In this document: one piece after another, positions 38,701 through 47,100 of the stretch
Layout of the letters: each line of letters begins with the position of its first letter
Numbering within the stretch: the first letter of the stretch is position 1
NCBI RefSeq assembly: GCF_000981585.1
Contig: NZ_LN831776.1
Span: 1,999,001 to 2,063,000 of the forward strand
Length of the DNA: 64,000 bases
Direction of reading: 5' to 3'
DNA from: Paenibacillus riograndensis SBR5
Lineage (GTDB): Bacteria > Bacillota > Bacilli > Paenibacillales > Paenibacillaceae
The notes under the pieces: model-generated
The model's input: only the letters and a program-made list of their open reading frames with translations
Database searches by the model: none
Told to the model about the DNA's origin: nothing
Made by a program: the position numbers and the translations under genes

Positions 38701-41700
38701 CAGTGCCGCCGGTGCACAGCAGCCGTAATCTGGCGTACTGCATGTATACTTCGGGAACTACCGGCTTGCCGAAAGGGATTCTGGTGGAGCACCGCTCCTT
38801 ATTGAATTTCTTTTCAGCGATATCGGATGTGTTGTCCTTCGGGAAGGGTGAGACGTTTTTATCGTTAACAACGGTTTCATTTGATATTTTCTGGCTGGAG
38901 AGCATCCTGCCTCTGTTAGCCGGATATCAGCTGGTCATTGCCGATGAGCTTCAGCAAAAGGATGTGCACGCATTGCTCGCCTTGGTAAAACAAGCAGAGA
39001 TCAGCGTAATGCAAACCACGCCGTCGCGTCTGAAGCTCCTGCTTGCTGATGCAGAACTCGCGAAGGCGCTAGGCGCCTTGCGGTATTTGCTGATCGGAGG
39101 GGAGCCCTTGCCGCAGGCCTTGGCGGAGCAGGCGCGAAGCATCCTGCCCGGCGGCCGGATATTTAATCTTTATGGCCCAACGGAAACCACTATTTGGTCT
39201 ACGGCACAAGAGGTGACGGCTGGTCCCGTAAATATCGGCAAACCGCTCAAGAATACACAAGTTTATATCCTCAATGACGAGCTTCTGCTTCAGCCCATAG
39301 GCGTTCCCGGCATCCTGTATATCGGCGGCCACGGTGTTGTGCGGGGGTATCAGAACAACCCGGAGCTGACTGCCCAGAGGTTTATTGACAATCCGTACCG
39401 TCCGGGTGAACAAATCTATTGCACGGGAGATATAGCCAGGTGGACGGAAGAGGGTACGATTGAATACTTGGGCAGAGCAGATTTTCAGGTGAAAATCCGG
39501 GGCTACCGCATCGAGCTGGCGGAGATTGAACAGCAGCTCGACACCCATCCCGCTATTGAAAAATCCGTGGTCCGTGCCCAGCGGGATGACCAGGACGAAC
39601 CCATGCTGGTTGCGTATTATACAGCAGCCCGCACCGTTTCGGGTGCGGAGCTGCGGGAGTTTTTGCTGAAGTTTTTGCCAGCCTACATGATTCCGCAGCA
39701 TTTTATGGAGATCGGCAAGATTCCCCTCATGATCAGCGGCAAGCTTGATGTCAAGGCGCTGCCTCCTGTAACGGTTACGCTGGTTCAACCAGGCGAAACA
39801 CGCAAGCCACAGGATGAGGTGGAGGAGAAGCTGCTTGAAATCTGGAAGAAAGTACTGCGTATCGGGGATACCGGTGTGCAGGACGGATTTTTTGAAATGG
39901 GCGGAAATTCCATTCAAATTATGCAGCTTGTTTATGAAATCAACAAATGTTTTCCAGTGTCCTTTCAGTTTACACATTTTATAGAACGGCAGACGATAGA
40001 AAGGATAGCCGACTTCATCAAAGAGGCAATACAAGAGGAGCGGAAGGAGGAATTGCCGTTCATTGCTGCAGATCCTGCCAACCGCCATGAACCGTTTCCG
40101 TTAACGAATGTACAAATGGCGTATTACCTGGGCAGAAGCAGCCATTTTGAACTGGGCGGCGTTTCGACCCACTCGTATCTGGAGATGGCAACAGAGCTGG
40201 ACATCCGCCGGCTGAACCAATGCCTGAATACGCTGATTCAAAGACATCCCGCGCTTCACACCGTATATTTGCCGGATGCCACACAGCAGATTCTGCCGGA
40301 AGTGCCGGAATACACTATCTGCGAATACGACCTGAGCGGGTATACAGAAGAAGCAAAAAACAAGAGAATTACAAAAGAAAGAGACCGGATGTCCCATCAT
40401 ATCTTCAACCCGAATGTATGGCCGCTGTTTGAGATTGTGGCCTTCCGCTCCTCCCCGGAGGAGAGCCTGCTGTGCATCAGCTTTGATCTGCTGATTATGG
40501 ATGCTTACAGTCTGGAGATCCTGCAGGAAGAAATTATGGCGCTGTATGCTGACCGCTCATTGCAGCTGGAGGAGCTGTCCATTACCTTCCGGGATTACCT
40601 TGTGGGCTACCAGCAGATGAAATCCGGCAAGTGGTATCTGGAGGACAAGGAGTACTGGCTGCAAAAAGTAGAGGATTTCCCTTTGGCTCCCGGCCTCCCT
40701 CTGCTGACACAGCCGCAGCACGTGAAAAATCCTTATTTCAAGCGTAAGTCGAAGCATTATTCGCAGCAGCATTGGCGGCAGCTCAAACAGATTTCGCAAA
40801 ACCATAATCTGACCCCTTCGGCGGTGTTATGCACCGTCTATGCCGAAGTGCTGGCGAATTGGAGCAATCAGCCCCAGTTTGGCTTGAACTTGACGCTCTT
40901 TAACCGGCTGCCCTTGCATTCTGATGTAGACAAGCTGATCGGGGACTTCACCTCCCTCCTGTTGTTAGAGGTCCGTATGAATCCCAACGATTCATTCTGG
41001 GAGAAGGCGGGCAACATTCAGCGGGTGCTGATGGAAGCATTGGCCCACCGACATTTTGATGGCATTGATGTGATGCGGGAAATCAGCAAAAGGAGAGCGC
41101 TGGGGAACAAGGCGCTGCTGCCGATTGTGTTCACAAGCGCTTTGTTTGACAATGGTGAAGACGGCGGGGAAGCAGCGGAGAACCATGGCGAAGCCTCAGA
41201 TGGAGAGCAGAGCACCAACGGAATCACGCAAACCTCCCAGGTCTATCTCGATAACCAGGTGGCGCTAATCCATGGAAAAATGGTAATCAACTGGGACTAT
41301 ATCAGCGAGCTGTTTGATCCTGCCGTGATGGATGCCATGTTTGCGCAATATTTGTCGCGGATTGAAGCCATTTTGTATTCCCGTGAGGAAATGGGCTTTC
41401 CGGCGCTCCCGGCCTCCGACTACACCAGCATTCAGGCCTATAACCATACGGAAGAGCCGATTCCAAGCAAGACCTTGCACGGGCTTTTTGAAGAAGCCGT
41501 CCACCAAACTCCATATGCGGTTGCCATTGAAGCCGATAATCTAAGCATTACCTACAAAGAGCTTGATGACAGAGCAGACAAGGTCGCCGGTTCCCTGCGG
41601 AGCCTTGGGGTAAGCGCCGGTGACAGGGTTGGCGTGATTGCGAGGAAAGAAATCGCTACCTTTATCAATATCTTAGGCATCCTGAAAAGCGGGGCTGCCT

Positions 41701-43289
41701 ATGTGCCGATTGATCCGGAATATCCGCAGGAACGGGTGGACTATATCCGGAACCATAGCCAGTGCAAGCTTGTTCTGGAAACGGATTATTACGAGAAGAA
41801 CTGTAGAGGGCAGCATCCAGCGGAACTTCAGCGTCATAATCTGCCGGAAAGCTTGGCTTACGTAATCTATACGTCGGGTAGCACAGGCAATCCCAAAGGC
41901 GTTATGATCAGCCATCAGGCTGCATGCAATACCGTGCAGGATATCAATCAGAAGTTTCAGGTGGGTGCAGCAGACCGGATGCTGGGCATCTCTTCGCTTT
42001 GCTTTGATCTGTCGGTTTATGATATTTTTGGAGCATTTGCCGCCGGGGCAACGCTGGTATTGGTGAAGGATCAGAAGGACATCCGACAGCTTGCTGATAC
42101 CTTGTCAGCCCAGAAGATCACCATCTGGAATTCTGTTCCCGCGATCATGGACCGGGTGGGATCAGAAATAAGAGCGCAGGGCATATATCAGGAAAACCTT
42201 GATTTACGTCTGGTGCTGCTGAGCGGAGACTGGATTCCCCTGCATTTGCCGGAGACTGTCAAGCAGCTGTTCCCTGCAGCCAAGCTGATCAGCTGCGGAG
42301 GTGCGACAGAAGCGTCCATATGGTCCATCTATTATCCAATAGACGAAGTTATGCCGCAGTGGACAAGCATTCCCTATGGCATGCCGTTGGCCAACCAGCA
42401 ATTTTATGTCCTCAACCAGCAGATGGACTATTGCCCGCTTGAGGTGTCCGGTGAGTTGTACATCGGGGGAAGCGGAGTGGCAAACGGCTACCTGAATGAT
42501 CCGGAGAAAACCAGCCATTCCTTTATTCATCATCCTGAATTGGGGTACATTTATCGAACGGGTGACTACGGAGTACTGCACCGGGATGGCTGCATAGAAT
42601 TCCTGGGCAGGAAGGACCAGCAGGTAAAAGTGGGCGGCTACCGCATCGAGCTGGGCGAAGTGGAAGCGCAGCTGCTGCGGTGCGGAGGGGTCCGGCATGC
42701 GGTTGTTCTGGCAGCAGACGGGGAAGACAAGCGTTTGGGCGCCTATCTGATTCCAGACAGCCAATCAGCAGATCAGGCAGCATTCATCAATGAAGTCCGG
42801 GCGCGGATCGCCAAGGTCCTGCCGGATTACATGATCCCGCATTATTTTGTTGTGCTGGAGCAATTTCCTTTGACTGCTAACGGGAAAATGGATGTACAAG
42901 CGCTGCTGAAGCTGCAGCCCGCCGGGAATAAGCAGACGTCAGCCTATACGGCTCCGCGCAATGATGTTGAAGAGCGCATCGTAAACATCTTCAAAGAGCT
43001 TCTGGAAGCGGACCAGGTCGGTACACTGGACAATTTCTTTGAGATGGGCATCAACTCTGTCCAGATCGCGATGATAAACAACAAGCTGAAGCAGGAATTC
43101 CAGAAAGAAATTCCCCTGCTCACCCTGTTCGAATACGCCAATATTCACGCGCTGGCCGGGTATTTATCCGGGAATGACCAGAATGAGCCGGATGATGTGC
43201 CGCAGGAGCAGCAAGTCACACGGAATCAAGGAAAAGAGCGGATGAAACAACGAAGCGCCAAACGAAGGGGACATACAGACAGTGAATAA
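32784..43289 (+). CDS. PKS-NRPS: KS-AT(inactive)-KR-ACP-C-A(Gly)-PCP-Cy-A(Cys)-PCP
   Basis: A 3501-residue, three-module protein. KS has C178. The AT remnant (521-724) is only about 200 residues and reads GRGKSQW (612-618) at the nucleophile site. KR (from about 1009, GGLGGMG) has Y1175 in GYNAANEF. ACP S1335. C (1395-1830) has HHIITDG from 1515. A5 reads exactly D-I-L-Q-L-G-L-I-W-K, glycine; PCP S2376. A heterocyclization domain (about 2433-2860) shows the diagnostic DxxxxDxxS as D2568, D2573, S2576 in place of HHxxxDG. A6 (2905-3390) reads D-L-Y-N-L-S-C-I-W-K, one residue from the cysteine code, with the GGATEASIWS motif seen in Cys-activating domains; PCP S3425. Expected steps are a beta-hydroxy C2 unit, glycine, then cysteine cyclised to a thiazoline. 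There is no oxidase domain, so a thiazole needs an outside enzyme. It ends in a basic tail overlapping the next gene by 8 bases. Confidence 0.93.
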   Translation: MQNYSGLEIAVIGLAGRFPGAGTISEYWDNLKNGVHSVQTFSEQELIAAGVEPGLAAKAEYVKAKGYLEAGHCFDARFFDYTPLEAELMDPQMKVFHECIWAALEDAGYAAEADQQLIGLFAGASPNHVWEGLMGLSGKSGVMGHWAASQLLDKDYLSLRIAHKLNLKGPALSIYTACSTSLVAVHMAAQSLLNGECDIALAGGVTVTLPEKSGYEYQEGMILSPDGKCRAFDADGKGIVGGDGAGAAVLKRLQDALDDGDQIYAVIKGSAVNNDGLQKTGFTAPSTIGQAEVIRTALKLAEVSPDSIDYIECHGTGTPLGDPIELEALELGYNPERRHACALGSVKTNIGHLDSAAGIASFIKTVLALKHNILPPSLHFQTPNPVLKVIEKGFYINDRLTEWPSKNEPLRAGISAFGIGGTNAHIIVEQAPPPREASAGREWQLLPVSAKTPSALAEIKQDLERYSKTEPRRLEDIAYTLQVGRKHFPIRELALVNRKSQRVLQFAETATMKGTAGLENAPVIFVIPDFTQRLWSESELDELEQLYQEEPGARRFLNQVLGMMNRLVPDGAAVKLEDLRKREYHPVLAFGSYYAVGKLFIEWGLHPEAVIGRGKSQWLAACLSGELSLEEAVRSFLLSLDECGMERPEAGRRSSRREEIWLVLGAGNEAQPFLDKQSSKPQIIALEKLNTYSLMAAVGTMWLYGQDIKWRELYQHEQRNRLSLPTYAFDRQEFPVDPELFNLNHLLNRPPSGKGGTPADRDDIRKWFYIPAWESAALPNYEGRMLSRDAAWFIFCDPGGLGEALGDLLRQQQIRCIMVEHAEHYQQITADHYRVNPLRSEEMDRLYHSLDAVPDHICYLWTVTSPMEPELANIETGQQLFLHHILRLVQFLGTAAAAQEVHLQIVSNGLYSITQEEMLCPMKGLLLGASKIIPYEYPNIKVCHVDFPLAEGDPARQREQARQMLREFQFEFPNKQVAYRGKSRWIEAVQKPLLLASPGKVSLFRNNLVCMITGGLGGMGLALAEYLATQYTARLVLVGRSAFPPKSEWDQWMNRPDDAEVARIIRTIRALEAAGAVIEVHSADISDFSAMQQVVARAEARLGPITGVLHTAGVADYAGVIQRRTQAMTDEVLLPKVKGTLVLDTLFRNRRLDFFVLFSSIGNYIYGRKFGQVGYNAANEFLDAFVHYRLQNREGFTATINWNDWAEAGMSVKAMEKNRSLHKAVNDLQFEAEAITTEQGVNVFRYIMENQMNRVIVSALDLPALMEESNNISVEVILEQEAAAHTMEAAPATAGSSSLLTEAGLQQQIADIWSTVLGIEAIGIDEDFFALGGDSLKAITIVSLVFKKLGVKLPLPAFFHKPTIREISRIIRETNRTDYARIKRAPQKEGYPLTPGQKRLYFLSQMEQENKQYNNIIALQVNGPLDFGKLEACLKQLIRRHESLRTCFRRIGGEWVQWIEEEVQLALDVVDIKGTVNDKHIEAWIQAFDLAAAPLWKIGVFKEGEHRHLIVFNIHHIITDGTSNAILIDEFTTLYQNDGKPGVLPPLTIQYKDYAEWRMDEANTANEAAEAYWLETFSGEIPLLHLPADHSRPAFKTYRGSAEMFSIPKEQVLEIKQLAAEQEATLYMVLFAVWNILLAKLSDQEEIIVGVPTSGRNHSDIEHVIGMFVNTLPIKSRISAKLTFAEILHAMKANISNALEHQDYPFEDLVSQLQITRDFGRNPLFDVMFAFQNANAQQQEAGQVQLNELQMKPYPYTTTTSRFDLTLDGEERAGELVFTLEYATDLFTRETVMRLIRYFRTILLEVLKHPAQKTGLIHLPDNQETDRLLNRFNQTAGEYPEHLTVHQLFAARVKEHPHQAAVTFRNQSITYDELNRRAQQAAYALRAQGIGPDQIVALITTRSVDMIAGILAILQAGGAYLPIDPGLPANRIAYMLDDAGVQVILTNTSVENQGNRIVLDMRSLGLDHGAPLPVPPVHSSRNLAYCMYTSGTTGLPKGILVEHRSLLNFFSAISDVLSFGKGETFLSLTTVSFDIFWLESILPLLAGYQLVIADELQQKDVHALLALVKQAEISVMQTTPSRLKLLLADAELAKALGALRYLLIGGEPLPQALAEQARSILPGGRIFNLYGPTETTIWSTAQEVTAGPVNIGKPLKNTQVYILNDELLLQPIGVPGILYIGGHGVVRGYQNNPELTAQRFIDNPYRPGEQIYCTGDIARWTEEGTIEYLGRADFQVKIRGYRIELAEIEQQLDTHPAIEKSVVRAQRDDQDEPMLVAYYTAARTVSGAELREFLLKFLPAYMIPQHFMEIGKIPLMISGKLDVKALPPVTVTLVQPGETRKPQDEVEEKLLEIWKKVLRIGDTGVQDGFFEMGGNSIQIMQLVYEINKCFPVSFQFTHFIERQTIERIADFIKEAIQEERKEELPFIAADPANRHEPFPLTNVQMAYYLGRSSHFELGGVSTHSYLEMATELDIRRLNQCLNTLIQRHPALHTVYLPDATQQILPEVPEYTICEYDLSGYTEEAKNKRITKERDRMSHHIFNPNVWPLFEIVAFRSSPEESLLCISFDLLIMDAYSLEILQEEIMALYADRSLQLEELSITFRDYLVGYQQMKSGKWYLEDKEYWLQKVEDFPLAPGLPLLTQPQHVKNPYFKRKSKHYSQQHWRQLKQISQNHNLTPSAVLCTVYAEVLANWSNQPQFGLNLTLFNRLPLHSDVDKLIGDFTSLLLLEVRMNPNDSFWEKAGNIQRVLMEALAHRHFDGIDVMREISKRRALGNKALLPIVFTSALFDNGEDGGEAAENHGEASDGEQSTNGITQTSQVYLDNQVALIHGKMVINWDYISELFDPAVMDAMFAQYLSRIEAILYSREEMGFPALPASDYTSIQAYNHTEEPIPSKTLHGLFEEAVHQTPYAVAIEADNLSITYKELDDRADKVAGSLRSLGVSAGDRVGVIARKEIATFINILGILKSGAAYVPIDPEYPQERVDYIRNHSQCKLVLETDYYEKNCRGQHPAELQRHNLPESLAYVIYTSGSTGNPKGVMISHQAACNTVQDINQKFQVGAADRMLGISSLCFDLSVYDIFGAFAAGATLVLVKDQKDIRQLADTLSAQKITIWNSVPAIMDRVGSEIRAQGIYQENLDLRLVLLSGDWIPLHLPETVKQLFPAAKLISCGGATEASIWSIYYPIDEVMPQWTSIPYGMPLANQQFYVLNQQMDYCPLEVSGELYIGGSGVANGYLNDPEKTSHSFIHHPELGYIYRTGDYGVLHRDGCIEFLGRKDQQVKVGGYRIELGEVEAQLLRCGGVRHAVVLAADGEDKRLGAYLIPDSQSADQAAFINEVRARIAKVLPDYMIPHYFVVLEQFPLTANGKMDVQALLKLQPAGNKQTSAYTAPRNDVEERIVNIFKELLEADQVGTLDNFFEMGINSVQIAMINNKLKQEFQKEIPLLTLFEYANIHALAGYLSGNDQNEPDDVPQEQQVTRNQGKERMKQRSAKRRGHTDSE
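34344..34955 (+). other. Eroded AT domain within the 32784-43289 synthase
   Basis: The shortest of the three AT remnants, about 204 residues. GRGKSQWLAACLSGELSLEE aligns with the GHSxGEYxAACLAG region but the Ser position is Gly (614). The N-terminal GQG is lost and the small subdomain is missing. Confidence 0.83.
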
Positions 43290-44094
43290 ATCTCAAGTGC
43301 TGCAATTTTATACGGAATATACTCCGAATACAGACCCGTTCAGCCTGGGCTATCTTTTTGATGAGCTGCCGGATGATCTGGGCGAGTTATGCAAATTAAT
43401 CAAATGTCAATTGATTCATCCTGCGATGGTGAAGAAGGTAAGGCATTTGCTCACTTCTTATACCAAAAATGAAGACGAGCAATTCTATACCGTCCAAGAC
43501 ATGCTCGAAGCTTTGGTGGAGCGCAATGCCAATGGAATTATCGGGGAGCGGCTGCCCCGGGAACGATTGATAGTCTCCTGCCGGTTCCATTCGCTGCTGC
43601 TCATTTCCATGCTGCGCTCCAAGGGTGTCCCGGTGCGCTGCAGAGTCGGATTTGCAAGGTATCTCTCAGAGCATCAATTGAAATATATAGATCACTGGAT
43701 TTGCGAGGTGTGGAGCGAAGGCGAAGCGCGCTGGATCAGAGTGGACCCCGATATCGGAATCGTCGATCTTCAAGGGGATGATTTCCTGGAGGCCGGAGTG
43801 GCCTGGCTTATGGCCAGAGACAAAGAAATCAACCCGCAGCTCTTTGGCGTAAAAAAATCATGGGGAATGCACTACATCCGCAACAACCTCTGCTATGATC
43901 TGCATGCTGTGCTTGGGCAAGAGCTGCGGTACTGGGATTATCCTCCTATTTGCCAAAAAGGAATAGATGAATTGGATTTCGAGGAACTGCAATTGCTCGA
44001 TGAAGTCTCCATGTATCTTCAAGACCCCGATGCCAACCTTGAGGAGCTGCAGGCGCTTTTTCTGGAGAATGAATTCCTGCAATTCAAAGGGTAG
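43282..44094 (+). CDS. Stand-alone transglutaminase-like (papain-fold) protein
   Basis: A 270-residue soluble protein starting at GTG, overlapping the previous stop by 8 bases, with GAAGGGGA upstream. The core matches the transglutaminase-like superfamily. A possible Cys-His-Asp triad is C100 (SCRFHSLLLISMLRSKGVPVR region), H138 (IDHW) and D155 (VDPD). The C-terminal third is acidic and unassigned. The family includes peptidases and amide-forming enzymes; AdmF of andrimid biosynthesis is a transglutaminase-like protein that makes an amide bond between carrier-bound substrates. Its place between the thiazoline-making NRPS and the AT-less PKS suggests a role in chain processing, amidation or cross-linking, but the substrate is unknown. 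Tight coupling to the cluster is certain; function is inference. Confidence 0.8.
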   Translation: MNKSQVLQFYTEYTPNTDPFSLGYLFDELPDDLGELCKLIKCQLIHPAMVKKVRHLLTSYTKNEDEQFYTVQDMLEALVERNANGIIGERLPRERLIVSCRFHSLLLISMLRSKGVPVRCRVGFARYLSEHQLKYIDHWICEVWSEGEARWIRVDPDIGIVDLQGDDFLEAGVAWLMARDKEINPQLFGVKKSWGMHYIRNNLCYDLHAVLGQELRYWDYPPICQKGIDELDFEELQLLDEVSMYLQDPDANLEELQALFLENEFLQFKG

Positions 44095-44128
44095 GAGAGC
44101 CGAAGGATCAAGAAAGCGATGGTGTTAA

Positions 44129-47100
44129 ATGATGGACAAACTGAAAAAGTACATCTACGAGCTGGTTGCATCCAAGAAGCTGACTGCCAAGGAAGCGACG
44201 GAGTACATCACTTACCTGCAAAACGGAAATGAGCACAGGAGCGAGGAGATTGCGGTTGTCGGTATCTCCGGGAGGTTTCCAAAGGCTGACCGGGTAGAGC
44301 AGTTCTGGGATAATCTTTGTTCAGGCAGAGATTGTTTAGACACCTTTCCTGAAGACCGGCTCCACGATGGACAGGCCTTGGCCCCTGAACGGCATTTGGC
44401 GGGAGGGAGCCTCAAACAAGGCGGATATTTAGACGAGATCAGTTTTTTTGATGCAGAGATGTTTCGCATTTCGCCTAAGGAAGCCTTGTCGATGGAGCCA
44501 TACCAGCGGATCATGCTTGAGGTTGCTTATGACACGTTAGTGAATGCAGGCTATGAGACGCAGGATATTCTTGGCTCCAAAACCGGGGTTTTTATCGGGC
44601 GTGACCACGTAACAGGGATTGAGTACCGCAACTATGCCGCTCCCGATATTTTTCGTTTAACGGGGGGCTGGCCGGGTATTTTAGCAAGCAGAATCTCCTA
44701 TGTATATAACCTGAAGGGGCCGAGCGTTGTGTTTGATACCTCTTGCTCCTCCGGGTTGGTGGGACTTCATTTTGCTTGTGAATCTCTACGCAGAAATGAA
44801 TGTGATATGGCATTTGTAGGCGGCATCAGCGGCCTTTTTTATTTTCCTCCTGTCAAGGAAGATGGATCACTGGACCAGGTGGAGTCCGCTGAAGAAAAAA
44901 TCCGGGCTTTTGACAAAGCTGCAGAGGGCACGGTCTGGGGGGAAGGCTGCGGAGGCCTGCTATTGAAGCCGCTGTCCAAGGCGGTTGCAGATAAAGATGT
45001 GATTTATGCGGTCATCAAAGGCAGTGGAATCAACAACAACGGTCTTTCCAAAGGCATCACCGCACCGAACGGGGAAGCACAGGAAGAGCTGTTGAAAAAG
45101 GTATGGAAGCAAGCGCAGATCAATCCCGAAACGATCCGGTATATCGAGACGCACGGGACGGGAACTATCTTGGGAGATACAATCGAGCTGAATTCGATCA
45201 TCAATGCCTTTCAAGCGTTTACTTCCAAGAAGCAGTTCTGCGGTGTAGGCTCGGTAAAAACCAATATCGGCCATTTGGTCGGGGCTTCCGGGATCGTCTC
45301 CCTGATAAAAGCCGTATTGATGCTGAAGCATGGAGAAATTCCGGCCTCGCTGCATTTTCAGACGCCCAGTCCCTATATCAATCTGGCGGATTCGGCTTTA
45401 TTTATCAATGATCAGCGGAGCAAGCTGGAGAAGGGGAACCACCCGGTCCGGATAGGGATTAACTCGTTCGGATTCAGCGGTACGAATTGCCACGTGCTGT
45501 TAGAAGAGCCGCCAGTGCCTGTATACGACAACAATGCGGAAAATAACGTATTCCTGCTGACCTTATCGGCCAGAAGCAGCCAGAAGCTGGTTGAGGCTGC
45601 GCAGAGCCTGCAGCGCTTTTTGCTCACGAACCGCAGCGTTAATCTGGCAGATATGTGCTGTACAGCAAGCCAATTCCGCAATCATTTCGCGAACCGGCTG
45701 GCTATCACGTTCAGCAGCTATGAAGATTTGCTGGCCAAACTGAAGATCATTAGGGAGACAAAGGAGCTCTCCCTGTGGAGCAGCCATCCCGGAATCAGCT
45801 TCCAGCTCCATGAAGTGGTTGCGGATACTAAATCGCAAATAGAAGCGTGGGAGATCAGGGAAGGCGAGAAAATCGCACTGGATAAAACCGCCAATGAGGC
45901 AATTAGGGAGCTCCTGCAAAAGAAAGCGGGCAGCGAAATGCTCTGGGAGCAGGCGGCCCGCTTCTACATCAAGGGCGCCAGCATGGATTGGCGTCCGCTC
46001 TATCCCGGCTGCCGGAAACTGGCTATGCCCGGCAATGTGCTGGAACGGACGAAATACTGGCCGGCTGAAGCCAAGCGGGGAGAGGTGTACCAGGATGAGC
46101 TGTATTATACGACGGAATGGGTAGAAGAGAGCAGGCTGCCCGCCGGTTCGGGAGCTGCCCGCGAGACGGTTCTGCTGATTGTGCATGAGGCGGATACAGC
46201 CCTATGGGAGGCACAGCTTCCCGGGAAATTACGGAGAAAGCGCTGCATCCTCGTAGAAATCGGCAGACCCTATCGCAAAATAAACGCTGAGCATTATCAC
46301 GTCTCCAATTCGGTTGAAGATTTCTCCGCCCTGTGCGGGGAGCTGGATATTTCGGCACTGGAGCAAATTCTGTATGCAGCGCCTTCCCGGGAGGGGTTGC
46401 CGGATTCTTTGAAGGAATTCAAGGAAAGCTTCAATCAGACAGTGATGAATCTGCTGTACCTGGTGAAAGCCCTGCAGGCCGCCAATACAATGAATAAAGA
46501 TCTGGACATTGCCTTGATTACAAGGAATGCCCATGTCCTGCAACCAATGGATACGGGTTCCGACCCTTTCGCCCATACGCTCTACGGAATAGGGAAATCA
46601 ATCCTGCAGGAGAATCGTTCCTTCCATGTGCGTCATATTGACATCAGCAATGAGCCCGCCGATCTGGAGGCGCTTCCGGCGGAGCTGGAAGTACCATCGG
46701 CCCAATATTCAGTAGCGCTGCGCCACGGCCGCCGGTACGTTGAAGTCATTAAGAGAGCGGATATTGCGGAACAAGCCGGCGAGGCCATAGCCATAGAAGC
46801 AGGGGACACTTTTCTGATTACCGGCGGCTTGGGATTACTGGGAATAGAGGTCTGCAAGTATCTGAGCCAAAAGAACAGAGTGAAGCTGATCGTCCTGGGA
46901 AGAACGGCTATTCCTGATAGAGAATCCTGGCAATCGATCATTATGGATAATGAAGATAAACAGCTATTGAAAAAAATTAACGGCATTCTGGCTATTGAAG
47001 CTTTGGGCTTCACGCTTGATTACCATTGTGTAGATATTTGCGACGAAGCTCAGCTCCGGCGGACCGTCGAACAGATCCGGCAGGATCACGGGAGCATAAA

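Noticed and set aside
40080..41400. Ordinary condensation domain before the Cys A domain
   Set aside because: The HHxxxDG motif is replaced by DLLIMDAYS, the heterocyclization signature.
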